A program made the position numbers and the translations under genes. 45,315 nucleotides of DNA from the NCBI RefSeq assembly GCF_002811765.1, contig NZ_NPDR01000013.1, forward strand, positions 1 through 45,315, written 5' to 3'. Each line of letters starts with the position of its first letter. Position 1 is the stretch's first letter. The DNA comes from Leptospira saintgironsiae. GTDB taxonomy: Bacteria; Spirochaetota; Leptospiria; Leptospirales; Leptospiraceae. The notes beneath the pieces are model-generated. The model was not told where the DNA came from. It saw only the letters and a list, made by a program, of their open reading frames with translations, and searched no databases. Below are positions 25,541-34,303 of the stretch, piece by piece.

Positions 25541-25556
25541 CAGAACGTTCGTTCTG
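25541..25556. promoter_or_regulatory. Palindromic operator between thioesterase and tetR genes
   Basis: CAGAACGTTCGTTCTG: 7-base perfect arms around TT, midway between two divergent genes, one of them a TetR regulator. This is the size and place expected of a TetR-family operator controlling both directions. A TTGACG element near 25585 could be a -35 box for the regulator. Confidence 0.7.
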
Positions 25557-25637
25557 GTTTTTTATACGCTAAACCCAAATTCTATTGACGAAACGAGGTT
25601 TTTAGGGCAATACTGAAAAAATAACGTATTTAAGCAC

Positions 25638-26249
25638 ATGACCGCTCAGAGAAAAAAAAGAGATTCCGGTGCCAGTGTCCGAGAAAGAATTCTAGATACT
25701 GCGACAGATCTTTTCTATAAACAGGGATTTTCCAATACCGGAATGAGACAGATTATCCAAGAATCCGGTTCAGTAGCTGCTAGTCTTTACGATCATTTTC
25801 CTTCTAAAAAAGAATTAGGGATCGCCTACCTTGCTCGTCAGGAAGAAAAGACTCTTTCTGATCTTGCTTCTCTTATGGAAAGATATCCAGAGGTCCAAGA
25901 ATTTTTAAGAGCTTGGGTGATCTTGAAAGAAAGACAGATCCGCCATCATGAATTTTTCGGAGATCCGTTTGCAGGTTTTGCAAATCAAGTTATGGATGCG
26001 GATCCTGAATATACAGAATTTCTAAAAGGTATCGCTGAAAAATGGACCAAGATGATCAGAGATTATCTTAGTCGCGCAGTTGCTTCAGGACAATTTTCTA
26101 GAACTATGGATATACAATATACTTCTAGAAGAGTTTTGATGGCGTATCATGGTTCCATCACTCTTTGGAGAATGACCAAAGATCTACGCTATATCAGAGA
26201 AATGGAAGATAGTCTTAGAGAAATTTTCGAAGACTATACCGCTAAATAA
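25638..26249 (+). CDS. TetR family transcriptional regulator
   Basis: A 203-residue repressor-type protein. The N-terminal helix-turn-helix covers about residues 13-60 ([17 protein letters not shown] then [16 protein letters not shown], the usual recognition helix). The C-terminal helical part (about 70-200) would bind the ligand and dimerise; its family resembles regulators with C-terminal domains that sense acyl compounds, but I cannot assign it more closely. It is divergent from the thioesterase-thiolase operon with a palindrome at 25541-25556 between them, so it most likely represses that operon and itself in response to an acyl-CoA. No strong ribosome site is visible before the ATG. Confidence 0.88.
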   Translation: MTAQRKKRDSGASVRERILDTATDLFYKQGFSNTGMRQIIQESGSVAASLYDHFPSKKELGIAYLARQEEKTLSDLASLMERYPEVQEFLRAWVILKERQIRHHEFFGDPFAGFANQVMDADPEYTEFLKGIAEKWTKMIRDYLSRAVASGQFSRTMDIQYTSRRVLMAYHGSITLWRMTKDLRYIREMEDSLREIFEDYTAK

Positions 26250-26254
26250 ATCGA

Positions 26255-27103
26255 TCATCTCCGAGCCTTTGCTCCGAATTTGATCTTAGAAGCAGATTTA
26301 TTCTTTTGAGGTTCTTCAATTACATCTCTCAATTCTGTTTTTTCTGCATGTAAAAGTTTCAAAGGACTTTCTACACTTACCTTACAGTCCTGCATATGTG
26401 ATGCAGAGAAGTTTGTAACCGCCAACATCATCTGGGTCCAAGCTGTCATAGTTTCCGGATTTCTTTTTGCACTTTGTAATCCGTATATGATTGGATCTTT
26501 CATCTTATCCATCAAATTGCAGGAAGGAAAATAAATCCCCGCTCCCTTCTTCAAAAATCTAGAAACTGGAATAAAAAGAAAATTTCTAATATGGCTCGGT
26601 TTCCCTTTAGAAGCCTCAGCAAACTTCAGATATAGGATCAGATTTTTCTCAGCAAGAGCTTCTGCCTCTTTGATCGAGGCGGGATTCTTTTTCAAAATAG
26701 AAGAAGATTTTGCAAATCCTCTTTCAATCTCATGTCGGATATGACGAGCGCATAGATGTTGGATCATCTCCCATCCGCCAAGTACAACGGCTTGAGGACG
26801 ATAATAAGCTATCGAGTCATCACCTTCTATATAGAAATGCTTTCCTTCTTTCTGGTTCAAATCATAATACAAATCCCCAATGATCACACTATTAGAAGCG
26901 TGTTCCTCAGCAGATTGCCGTAACTCGTCCAAGGCAACTGCATCGGTCAGAGGAACAAAAGAATCATTTCCAGCCAAAAAATCTAAACAACTCCCGATAA
27001 ATTCGTGATGTTCACTATGCTCCTGGTAAGCGGTTACCTGGGGAGAATTACAGGAGAATAGAAATAATAAACTAGATAGAAAAAAGAAAGAGATGCGAGC
27101 CAT
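26255..27103 (-). CDS. Lipoprotein of unknown function
   Basis: A 282-residue protein with a short lipoprotein signal ending LFSC (Cys18). The mature part is helical and rich in His, Glu and Lys, with an IRHEIERGF segment near residue 120 and basic residues at the C-terminal end. I see no known catalytic pattern. It stops only five bases from the end of the convergent tetR gene. It probably sits on the inner or outer membrane facing the periplasm. Confidence 0.7.
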   Translation of the reverse strand: MARISFFFLSSLLFLFSCNSPQVTAYQEHSEHHEFIGSCLDFLAGNDSFVPLTDAVALDELRQSAEEHASNSVIIGDLYYDLNQKEGKHFYIEGDDSIAYYRPQAVVLGGWEMIQHLCARHIRHEIERGFAKSSSILKKNPASIKEAEALAEKNLILYLKFAEASKGKPSHIRNFLFIPVSRFLKKGAGIYFPSCNLMDKMKDPIIYGLQSAKRNPETMTAWTQMMLAVTNFSASHMQDCKVSVESPLKLLHAEKTELRDVIEEPQKNKSASKIKFGAKARR

Positions 27104-27316
27104 AATCTAATCGAGCGAGTATCTCACATTCCTGGAATTTTGTCGGTCAAAATCTTATATCGAAATTTGTAAATATTCAGATTTAGATTGATTATAAATC
27201 AGATTCTATGGCGGCAATTCTTAGGACTAAATTTCTTTTAAAACAATCTCTCAGTTGGGATATCTTTTCCGAAAAATTATGTTTGATAATTAATAAAAAA
27301 CGTTATTTTTTCTTCT

Positions 27317-27937
27317 GTGAATCGGACCAAGATATTCTCATCTACTTATAAGTTAACAATTAGATTTTTCCGATCTGGAATCGTTTGCCTATTATTCTTT
27401 TTGCAATGTTCGTTACTACCTCTTGACTTTTTATACCCAGAAAGTGTTAGTACAGATGGATACAGTCCATCCTGTATAGCATTCAAATTATATAATACTA
27501 CTTGCCCAAACTGCAAAATGAATATAGACATAGGTTTGGGGACTTTTAGCTTATTTACAAATAGTTCGATAGAATACCCATATACTAATTCTCCGAGGAA
27601 CCACTCTCAATCTTCAACTACTCCACAGCATTGGGCGTCGAATCATTCTGAATACGTTCATATAGAAATGCCTTCTCCTTCTGGCACTATGGTTTTAAGT
27701 CAAGGTCTCATTTTTGAATTTACAGATTCAAATTCTAAAGTGTATGAAAACTTTGATGACAGTTTTCAAATAGAGCAGACTCTCTTTTTTCCAAACTCTT
27801 ACGATTCTGGAATTTCAGGAACAATCTCTGGGCAGCTTAGGAATAAAGCCGATTTTTCTGAGATAATCAATGTAAGCGGTTCAATCCAAAATTTTACTTC
27901 AGATTATAGTCCAATAACCTGTTCAAATGGAATGTAA
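27317..27937 (+). CDS. AT-rich putative lipoprotein of unknown function
   Basis: A 206-residue protein starting at GTG. A hydrophobic signal region ends FFLQC (about residue 31), a plausible spirochaete lipobox. The mature part is rich in Ser, Thr, Asn, Tyr and Phe with a CPNC pair near residues 69-72, and looks like a beta-rich secreted domain. The base composition is visibly more AT-rich than most neighbours, and no ribosome site is evident, so both the exact start and expression are less certain. I recognise no family. Confidence 0.6.
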   Translation: MNRTKIFSSTYKLTIRFFRSGIVCLLFFLQCSLLPLDFLYPESVSTDGYSPSCIAFKLYNTTCPNCKMNIDIGLGTFSLFTNSSIEYPYTNSPRNHSQSSTTPQHWASNHSEYVHIEMPSPSGTMVLSQGLIFEFTDSNSKVYENFDDSFQIEQTLFFPNSYDSGISGTISGQLRNKADFSEIINVSGSIQNFTSDYSPITCSNGM

Positions 27938-28009
27938 GCTTAATAAATATTCCCGAACATGATATTTTCCGCTGGAAATAAATAATTATTACTTCACCCT
28001 TCTCCCCTC

Positions 28010-29965
28010 ATGAAAGATAAACCTGGGATTTTCAAAAAGCTCCGTTACCATTTCGATAATTTTATGTCTAGGGGAGGAGGTTCCGTATTCGCGGCATTGA
28101 TGACTCTCTTCTTAGGAGCATTCGTATTCTTATCTTTTGTAAGGATCCTCGGAGCGTTCTTCTTTCCGGATGAATCCATTAAAGAGTCAGGCGATTTTTT
28201 ATGGAGAGTATTTTTACAAATCTCCGACGCAGGGGCTGTCGCAGAAGACGGAGAATCCAATGGGTTCAATAAGATCATCGGTATCTTAAGTGTATTTTCA
28301 GGTTTGGTTTTATTTTCGAGCTTAGTTGCATTTATCACAAACCAATTCGATCAAAAAATACAAGAGCTCAGAAAGGGAAAAAGTGAAGTTTTAGAATCTG
28401 GTCATACTTTAATCTTAGGATTCGGAATACGGACCATTGAAATATTAAGAGAATTGATAGAAGCAAACTCTTCTGAATCAGGAAAGGCAGCTGTTATACT
28501 CGCGGACAAAGACAAGGAAGAAATGGATGATTTCCTTTCGGAAAATTTACAAAATACGAAGACAACAAAAATTATCACAAGATCAGGATTACCTTCTCAT
28601 CTTCATTCCTTAAAAAAAGTAAATGCTTCCAAGGCAAAAAGTATCATCATACTAAATCCTTCAGGTTCGGAGGAATCAGAAGAAGGTAAATCTATAGGAG
28701 ATGCAAAAGTATTAAAGTCCATCATGGCACTCGTTGCATTAAACGGGGAATCTGGACTTCCTCCAATAGTCGCAGAACTCCATGGATTAGAAAATCGAAA
28801 TATTGCTACAGATCTTTCCGAATCAGTTCAGGTAATGGATGAAAGAAGTATTCTTTCTAAATTGCTTGTACAAACTTCCAGGACTTCTGGTCTTGCGATC
28901 GTGTATTCTAATTTGGTTGGTTTTGAAGGGAATGAGATCTATTTTTATAAACCTAAGAATGGCTGGAGAGGTTTAAATTTTTCTGAAATTTCATTTAGAT
29001 TCAAAGAGTCTGTTCCATTGGGTTTCAGAAAAATTAACGGAACTATCATTTTAAACCCAACTCCTGAATATTTACCAGAGAATGAAGAAGACGCAATCAT
29101 TCTTGCAGAAGATGATTCTAAGATCAAATTTGATGATAAACCTGTGACTGTGAATGCAGCACTTTCTTATCCGAATACAACTTTATCTAGGCCAATCGAT
29201 AAACAATTGATCATTGGCTGGAATTCTAAGAGTAAGATCATCGTGAATGAATACGCAAAATTTTCTTCTCCCGATTCTCAAATTGATCTTTTGATAAACG
29301 AATCCAACGAAGAGATCAAAAATGCTCTCGCAAAACTGAAAACAAAATATCCTCAGATCAAACTAAGATCCTTGATCGCAAATCTTTCCCAAGAAGGCAT
29401 TTTGGAAAAACTTTCTCCTGAACAGTATGATTCCGTAATATTCTTAGCGGAAGAAAAGGAAAATATTGAAGAAGTAGATGCAAGAACCATTTCTCTTCTA
29501 TTAAGATTTCGCCAATACTTTAAGAAGAAGCACCAAGCTGGTGGTAAAAAGGCAGAAACTCAGCTAATTACGGAAATTATGAATTCCGAAAATACAGAAT
29601 TAGTTTTGGAAACTGGAGTGAAAGATTTTTTAATCTCAAACCAATTTGTTTCCAAAATGATGGCCCAGGTTTCCCAAGAACCAGATATAATGAGAGTGTA
29701 TGATAGTTTATTCGATCCGGATGGAAGTGAGATCTATCTTAAACCTGCATTTTTATATTTCGAAGATTTTCCAAAACGTGTAAATTTTGCAGACTGCATG
29801 TTAGCGGCTCAACAAAGAAAGGAAACCTGTTTTGGAATTAGGATTGTCTCGGAAGAAACAGATGAGTCCAAGGGTTACGGAGTCTATCTGATCCCGGATA
29901 AATTGGAATATTTTACCTTACACGAATCTGATTCTTTGATCGTCTTATCCGAAGATCAATCTTAG
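28010..29965 (+). CDS. CASTOR/POLLUX-related ion channel protein
   Basis: A 651-residue protein with two membrane helices, one near residues 25-50 and one near 90-112. A pore-like loop FLQISDAGAV (69-77) lies between them, matching the ADAG-type filter of plant CASTOR/POLLUX channels rather than the TVGYG of potassium channels. A Rossmann RCK/TrkA-N-like domain follows (GHTLILGFGIRT, from residue 131), and a second regulatory domain comes later (from about 380). Family members conduct cations and are gated by their cytosolic domains. It is followed after 39 bases by a putative gluzincin, suggesting an operon. Confidence 0.85.
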   Translation: MKDKPGIFKKLRYHFDNFMSRGGGSVFAALMTLFLGAFVFLSFVRILGAFFFPDESIKESGDFLWRVFLQISDAGAVAEDGESNGFNKIIGILSVFSGLVLFSSLVAFITNQFDQKIQELRKGKSEVLESGHTLILGFGIRTIEILRELIEANSSESGKAAVILADKDKEEMDDFLSENLQNTKTTKIITRSGLPSHLHSLKKVNASKAKSIIILNPSGSEESEEGKSIGDAKVLKSIMALVALNGESGLPPIVAELHGLENRNIATDLSESVQVMDERSILSKLLVQTSRTSGLAIVYSNLVGFEGNEIYFYKPKNGWRGLNFSEISFRFKESVPLGFRKINGTIILNPTPEYLPENEEDAIILAEDDSKIKFDDKPVTVNAALSYPNTTLSRPIDKQLIIGWNSKSKIIVNEYAKFSSPDSQIDLLINESNEEIKNALAKLKTKYPQIKLRSLIANLSQEGILEKLSPEQYDSVIFLAEEKENIEEVDARTISLLLRFRQYFKKKHQAGGKKAETQLITEIMNSENTELVLETGVKDFLISNQFVSKMMAQVSQEPDIMRVYDSLFDPDGSEIYLKPAFLYFEDFPKRVNFADCMLAAQQRKETCFGIRIVSEETDESKGYGVYLIPDKLEYFTLHESDSLIVLSEDQS

Positions 29966-30004
29966 TTTATTTCGTCTCTTCTTAGATAAACCGGGAGAAA
30001 TACA

Positions 30005-31675
30005 TTGAGACTAAAAATTTTTCAGATCGTATTTTATACTCTGCTCTTTGCTTCTGCATTTTATGCACAAGGCCAGGCACCCAAAGTAGATTTGGAAAAT
30101 GGTTCTAATTTTCCCAAGTATAATTTATCAAATTGGAAAACCGCTCCTTCCAGTTGGGAAGAATTGGATAAATTTCCTTTTCCAGAAGGAAAAGATTTTG
30201 CATTAAAAATCCCGAATGCAGTTGGATATTATACAGGTCCAGATGGCGGAACTGTTTATCAATGGAGTCCTGGAGTTTATAAATGGGATCTGAAAGATGG
30301 AACTAGTTTTATGCATAGATCCTCTGAGGAATGGGGATTAGAAAAAGAAGGAATTAAGATCTACTCCTGGCCCAAAAAATGCGCAAACTGCCAATCAGAG
30401 AAAGTATTTACCTTTCCAGATAAATCCCAAATCACAGCTTCTTTTTATTCTGTGGCTGGTAAGTTAGAATACTTGTATGAGAACCCTGCAGAAAAAAAAT
30501 TCTTTAGATTCACTAAGCCGGGAAGATACGGAAAACTTTCAGAAGAGAAGGATCGTTTTTATTTCGAGTTCGAACCTAAAAACTCTCTTTTCGTTCATGC
30601 ATTTACAGAATCCAAAACTACTAAAGATTTTTTTAGAAAGGCGGAGAATGATTTCGATCTGGTATCTTCTTCCAAGATACTCGTAGCTTTCTTTCAGGAT
30701 ACTAAGTCTTTTAGAGAATTCAATAATATAGCAGGGATAGTATGTAGTGGAGGAAGAGGTGGGATTTACGGGATCAGTTTCTGTGACCCAAGTTCTGAGA
30801 AAGATATGATCCTAGAAGATCCAGATCCTGAAATCAAAAGACATCAATATTCTACCCAACCTACTCATATGGTCTATCATGAGATCACTCATCATATGCA
30901 GCAGATCCGATGTGGCACAATTCGAACCGGAAAAAGCCAGCCTCCTATTGTTCAACCTGCTTGGCTTGTAGAAGGTCATGCCGAGTTTGTAGCCCAATAC
31001 GGTTGGCCAAAATATAAAGGAACCAAGTATAGAGAATATTATGAAAACTTTATTCTCAAAAAAAATAAGTTGTACTTGGAAAAATCAGATCCTTATCTTG
31101 CAGGATTTTTAGCAATGGACTTCATTTCTCAAAAATACGGGAATTCTAAGGTCAGAGACCTCTGGGATAAAACCTGCGAAGGAGAAAATATAGATTCTGC
31201 ATTAAAATCAGTTCTCAACTCTAATGTTTCCAAATTACAATCGGATCTATTGAACTATTTGGATTCTGAATCAAAAGATCTTCCTGCAAAATTTTTGGAA
31301 TGGGAAATCATTGGAACTATTACCTTACCTTTTGCTTCTTCGGAAGCTTCTTCTTTTAAAACGGAAGAAATTGCGGACTTAACAAATATTACTGATCCCT
31401 CTTCTATTCCTGATATTAGGATTCCTTTCTCTTTGAAGATAGAATCTCTAAAAGGTAAAGCAGAAGGAGTGTTTCAATCTTCGAGAAAGGAAAGAGTTTA
31501 TCTTTTTAAGAATGGAACCTATAGATTCGAAACTCCAAAGTATCAGGTGAATGTATTCCCTGATGGAACTACAAGTTTTACTTCTGAAAAAAATTTGATT
31601 ACTGTTTGGGGAAATGGAACAAGGAAATGGGACTCCGGCGGAAAAACTCTTACGTATTTTCCGCCGAAACAATAA
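30005..31675 (+). CDS. Secreted protein with gluzincin-type HExxH motif
   Basis: A 556-residue protein with a signal peptide ending near FYAQG (about residue 22). HEITH at 292-296 and the downstream PAWLVEGHAEF (Glu323 as third metal ligand candidate) are the arrangement of MA-clan metallopeptidases of the DUF1570 or peptidase MA-like type, so a zinc peptidase is plausible. The N-terminal part (about 60-200) and the C-terminal part (about 500-556) contain strand-rich segments with repeated KNGTYRF and DGTTSF-like units. The TTG start at 30005 is supported by a GGGAG site six bases upstream. It may be co-transcribed with the preceding channel gene. The protease activity is untested. Confidence 0.72.
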   Translation: MRLKIFQIVFYTLLFASAFYAQGQAPKVDLENGSNFPKYNLSNWKTAPSSWEELDKFPFPEGKDFALKIPNAVGYYTGPDGGTVYQWSPGVYKWDLKDGTSFMHRSSEEWGLEKEGIKIYSWPKKCANCQSEKVFTFPDKSQITASFYSVAGKLEYLYENPAEKKFFRFTKPGRYGKLSEEKDRFYFEFEPKNSLFVHAFTESKTTKDFFRKAENDFDLVSSSKILVAFFQDTKSFREFNNIAGIVCSGGRGGIYGISFCDPSSEKDMILEDPDPEIKRHQYSTQPTHMVYHEITHHMQQIRCGTIRTGKSQPPIVQPAWLVEGHAEFVAQYGWPKYKGTKYREYYENFILKKNKLYLEKSDPYLAGFLAMDFISQKYGNSKVRDLWDKTCEGENIDSALKSVLNSNVSKLQSDLLNYLDSESKDLPAKFLEWEIIGTITLPFASSEASSFKTEEIADLTNITDPSSIPDIRIPFSLKIESLKGKAEGVFQSSRKERVYLFKNGTYRFETPKYQVNVFPDGTTSFTSEKNLITVWGNGTRKWDSGGKTLTYFPPKQ

Positions 31676-31681
31676 AGGAGT

Positions 31682-32578
31682 TTAACGTTTCTTCTTGGGT
31701 TTTGCTTTTTTAGGAGCAGCTTTAGCTACTTTCTTTTTGGCAGGACTTGTTTTCTTAGCAACAGAAGTTTTAGGAGAAACTTTTTTGGAAGGAGCAGAAG
31801 TAACTGCTTCCTTCTTCGTATCTTCCTTAGCAGCTGGTTTTTGTTTAATCGGAAGTGGGTCCTTCTTCTCTTCTGAAGTAACTAAAGAGCCAAGGCATTC
31901 TATTCCTAGCGGTCCTAAGTATAAATTCAAATGTCCATATTCAGGGATCTCTACATCATCAAAATGACCGAGAGTAGCGCTTTCCCAAGGACGGACGATA
32001 CCTTCTCCCTTTGTAAAGACCGCTTGTACATTATGAAATTTTGAATAAGTTTCTACAACTTCCTTAACCAATTTGGATCCAGGCATCATCTGCCAGGTGC
32101 AAGGAAAGATCGGAGCAAGGTAAGCCATATAAGTTCCGTGCATAGGAGATCCTACCACGAATATTTTTCTGACTCTATCTCTTCCCTTATAACTTAAACC
32201 TGCAGCGATAAGTCCTCCCATGGAGTGGCAGATCAAATAACAATCTTTGATATTCTTCTCTATTAGAAAATTCTCAAGTATCTTACTTTTTTTACGGATA
32301 TTCCCGGTCTGGAAACCAAGTGGAACCACATATACAGGATGCCCAAGAGAGATTAAATGTTTGCGCATCGCGGTCCAGGTAAGACCTCTTCCTAAAAATC
32401 CAGAAACACATACGATGGGGCGTTTATATCCCTCAGTATGATCCGGAAGTTCTATAAAGATCCCCAGGATATGACAGAAAAAATAATATATATGGTGATA
32501 GATCTCAGCTAAATGTTGTACGATTACAGGACGGATATTCCCTTTTTCGGGAAGGTAAGTAAGATGGTCTCTCTTCAT
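31682..32578 (-). CDS. Alpha/beta hydrolase (lipase-like) with lysine-rich tail
   Basis: A 298-residue protein. Residues 50-215 form an alpha/beta hydrolase: [12 protein letters not shown] oxyanion strand, nucleophile elbow CHSMGG, and a later PEYGHLNLY segment with the likely catalytic histidine. It resembles PGAP1-like or triacylglycerol lipase families. The last 60 residues are a low-complexity tail rich in Lys, Ala, Pro and Ser with AKK and PKK repeats, similar to histone H1-like or DNA-binding tails. There is no signal peptide. The tail could bind nucleic acid or acidic lipid surfaces. It is convergent with the gluzincin gene, with six bases between the stops. Confidence 0.78.
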   Translation of the reverse strand: MKRDHLTYLPEKGNIRPVIVQHLAEIYHHIYYFFCHILGIFIELPDHTEGYKRPIVCVSGFLGRGLTWTAMRKHLISLGHPVYVVPLGFQTGNIRKKSKILENFLIEKNIKDCYLICHSMGGLIAAGLSYKGRDRVRKIFVVGSPMHGTYMAYLAPIFPCTWQMMPGSKLVKEVVETYSKFHNVQAVFTKGEGIVRPWESATLGHFDDVEIPEYGHLNLYLGPLGIECLGSLVTSEEKKDPLPIKQKPAAKEDTKKEAVTSAPSKKVSPKTSVAKKTSPAKKKVAKAAPKKAKPKKKR

Positions 32579-32686
32579 TCGGTTTCTGCCGCGGGCGAAT
32601 ATCCCGCCCTACGGTAGAATCCATTCTCAGCCCCGAGGCGCAAACAGAATTTTATGTCATTCTGCTCTATGAAATATAGGAGAATG

Positions 32687-33532
32687 TCATTTTGTTTTGG
32701 CCTCATATTCTGCAAAAAAATCGCATAATTCTTTATGAGAATACTGATGATCTGCATAGGTAAATGTGCCCAAGTTCTTTATTTCCAATGCAGCCTGTCG
32801 AATGAGATGAAAACAAGCTCTAGCAAGACTTCCGCCTATACTAATTCTTCGAACTCCTAGAGATCTTAATTCTTCTACAGTAAGTTGGTTATGACTTAAA
32901 CCCATTACCACATTCAGAGGGCCATTGATAGAATTTACCAATGTGCCTATCGTTTTAGGATCTCCTATCCCAGGTATAAAAAGACAATCTGCTCCTGCCT
33001 CTTTATAAGAATTACAACGGGTGATTGCTTCTTCCATCGCATTAGGATGATTTGTTAAGAATGCATCTGTTCTAGCAGTTAGAGTAAATGGAATACCGCT
33101 TTGATCTGCGACATTTCTGATGGCAGAAATTCTTTCTGACGCTAGTTTGATATCTAACAAAGGAGAAGAAGGATCTCCACTTAGATCTTCTATATTACAA
33201 CCGACCACTCCAATTCCAATCGCTTGTTTTACAGTTTCAGCGACTTGAGAAGGTTGGATCCCATAACCACCTTCCAGATCCGCACTTACTGGAATTCCTA
33301 CAGAATCCACTATAGATTTTACTTCGGTAAGCATGTCTTCTTTGCCCATGATCTGGTGATCAGGTAACCCTGCTGCAAAAGCGATACCAGCACTCGTAGT
33401 CCCAATCGCAGAATATCCTGCACCTGCCAACATACGAGCGCTTCCCGCGTCCCATGCGTTAGGCATTACAAAAATATCTTTTGAATGTAAGTTACGGAAT
33501 ATTTCGCCTAATCTCTTTTGCGCAGAAGCCAT
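32687..33532 (-). CDS. PEP mutase/isocitrate lyase family enzyme
   Basis: A 281-residue TIM-barrel protein. The GTTSAG, DLEGGYG, NIEDLSGDPSSP and ARTDAF segments match the PEP mutase/isocitrate lyase superfamily, where they hold magnesium and the substrate carboxylates. The KKCGH motif of true isocitrate lyases is absent, so it is likelier a methylisocitrate-lyase-, oxaloacetate-decarboxylase- or phosphonopyruvate-related member. The ATG has an AAGGAAAG site. It lies 15 bases behind msrB on the same strand, so the two may be co-transcribed. The substrate is unknown. Confidence 0.83.
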   Translation of the reverse strand: MASAQKRLGEIFRNLHSKDIFVMPNAWDAGSARMLAGAGYSAIGTTSAGIAFAAGLPDHQIMGKEDMLTEVKSIVDSVGIPVSADLEGGYGIQPSQVAETVKQAIGIGVVGCNIEDLSGDPSSPLLDIKLASERISAIRNVADQSGIPFTLTARTDAFLTNHPNAMEEAITRCNSYKEAGADCLFIPGIGDPKTIGTLVNSINGPLNVVMGLSHNQLTVEELRSLGVRRISIGGSLARACFHLIRQAALEIKNLGTFTYADHQYSHKELCDFFAEYEAKTK

Positions 33533-33547
33533 ACTTTCCTTTGGATA

Positions 33548-34048
33548 TTAATCTTTTTTAAACTTTAAAGAAGCTGAATTGATACAATATCTTAGCCCGG
33601 TCGGTTCAGGACCATCAGGGAATACATGTCCTAAATGTCCTCCACATCTGGCGCACATAACTTCTGTGCGGGTCATTCCATGGCTTGTATCTGTTTCGGA
33701 TTGAACAGACTTATCAGCTGCAGGTTTATAAAAAGAAGGCCAGCCGCTTCCTGATTCATATTTTGTATCCGAGCTGAATAATTCTGCACCGCAAGCGGCA
33801 CAAAGGTATTTTCCTTTATCTTTATTATAATAATATTCTCCGGTAAATGCCCTTTCTGTCCCCTTCTCTCTAATGATCCGATATTGATCAGGGCTTAGGA
33901 CTTTTTTCCATTCATCCTCTGACTTCTGCACTTCGTATTTCATCTTACCTCCTTTCTTATCTTTTGGAGCTCCTACAGATTCGGAACATCCTGACAAAAC
34001 GTATCCTAATAAACATACAAAACCGATACATAGTCCGATTTTATTCAT
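33548..34048 (-). CDS. msrB: Peptide-methionine (R)-S-oxide reductase, lipoprotein form
   Basis: A 166-residue MsrB that repairs the R form of oxidised methionine. The lipobox LSGC (Cys21) makes it an envelope lipoprotein. The SGSGWPSF motif, the two zinc pairs CAAC and CARC, and the active cysteine in RYCINS with the HLGHVFPDG histidines are all present, so the enzyme looks complete. An envelope location means it would protect exported proteins from oxidants, in line with the exported peroxidase at 8070. It is followed closely by the PEP mutase family gene. Confidence 0.93.
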   Translation of the reverse strand: MNKIGLCIGFVCLLGYVLSGCSESVGAPKDKKGGKMKYEVQKSEDEWKKVLSPDQYRIIREKGTERAFTGEYYYNKDKGKYLCAACGAELFSSDTKYESGSGWPSFYKPAADKSVQSETDTSHGMTRTEVMCARCGGHLGHVFPDGPEPTGLRYCINSASLKFKKD

Positions 34049-34244
34049 GGTTCTATTCCTCGCCAGATACTTCGGTTTCTTCCCGAAAAGGTTACTTTTA
34101 AACCGTGGTCTTAAAGAGTTAAATTATTGTGATTTGTTCGAATTGTAAAGCTCAAACATTTTTCCAAACACCTGTTCGGTTCCTTCTCCTTTGTTCGCAT
34201 TACAAACCAAAGTTTCGATTCCATCGACGAAGTGAAGGTAATAC

Positions 34245-34273
34245 TTGACACAAGCTTAATAAAGCAGTACACC
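34245..34273 (+). promoter_or_regulatory. Possible housekeeping promoter for the acyl-CoA dehydrogenase
   Basis: A perfect -35 TTGACA at 34245-34250 is followed 17 bases later by a poor -10 TACACC. It lies about 30 bases before the ATG. The rest of the 34049-34303 gap shows nothing I can name. Confidence 0.35.
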
Positions 34274-34303
34274 TAAAGGCCTTAAGCGACAGGGAGTATA
34301 CAA

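Noticed and set aside
33284..33306. Partial matches to the 16-base palindrome inside the PEP mutase gene, also at 16278 and 33965
   Set aside because: Only the GGAATTCC-like core or one arm agrees; the paired arms are broken, so they are not counted as copies.
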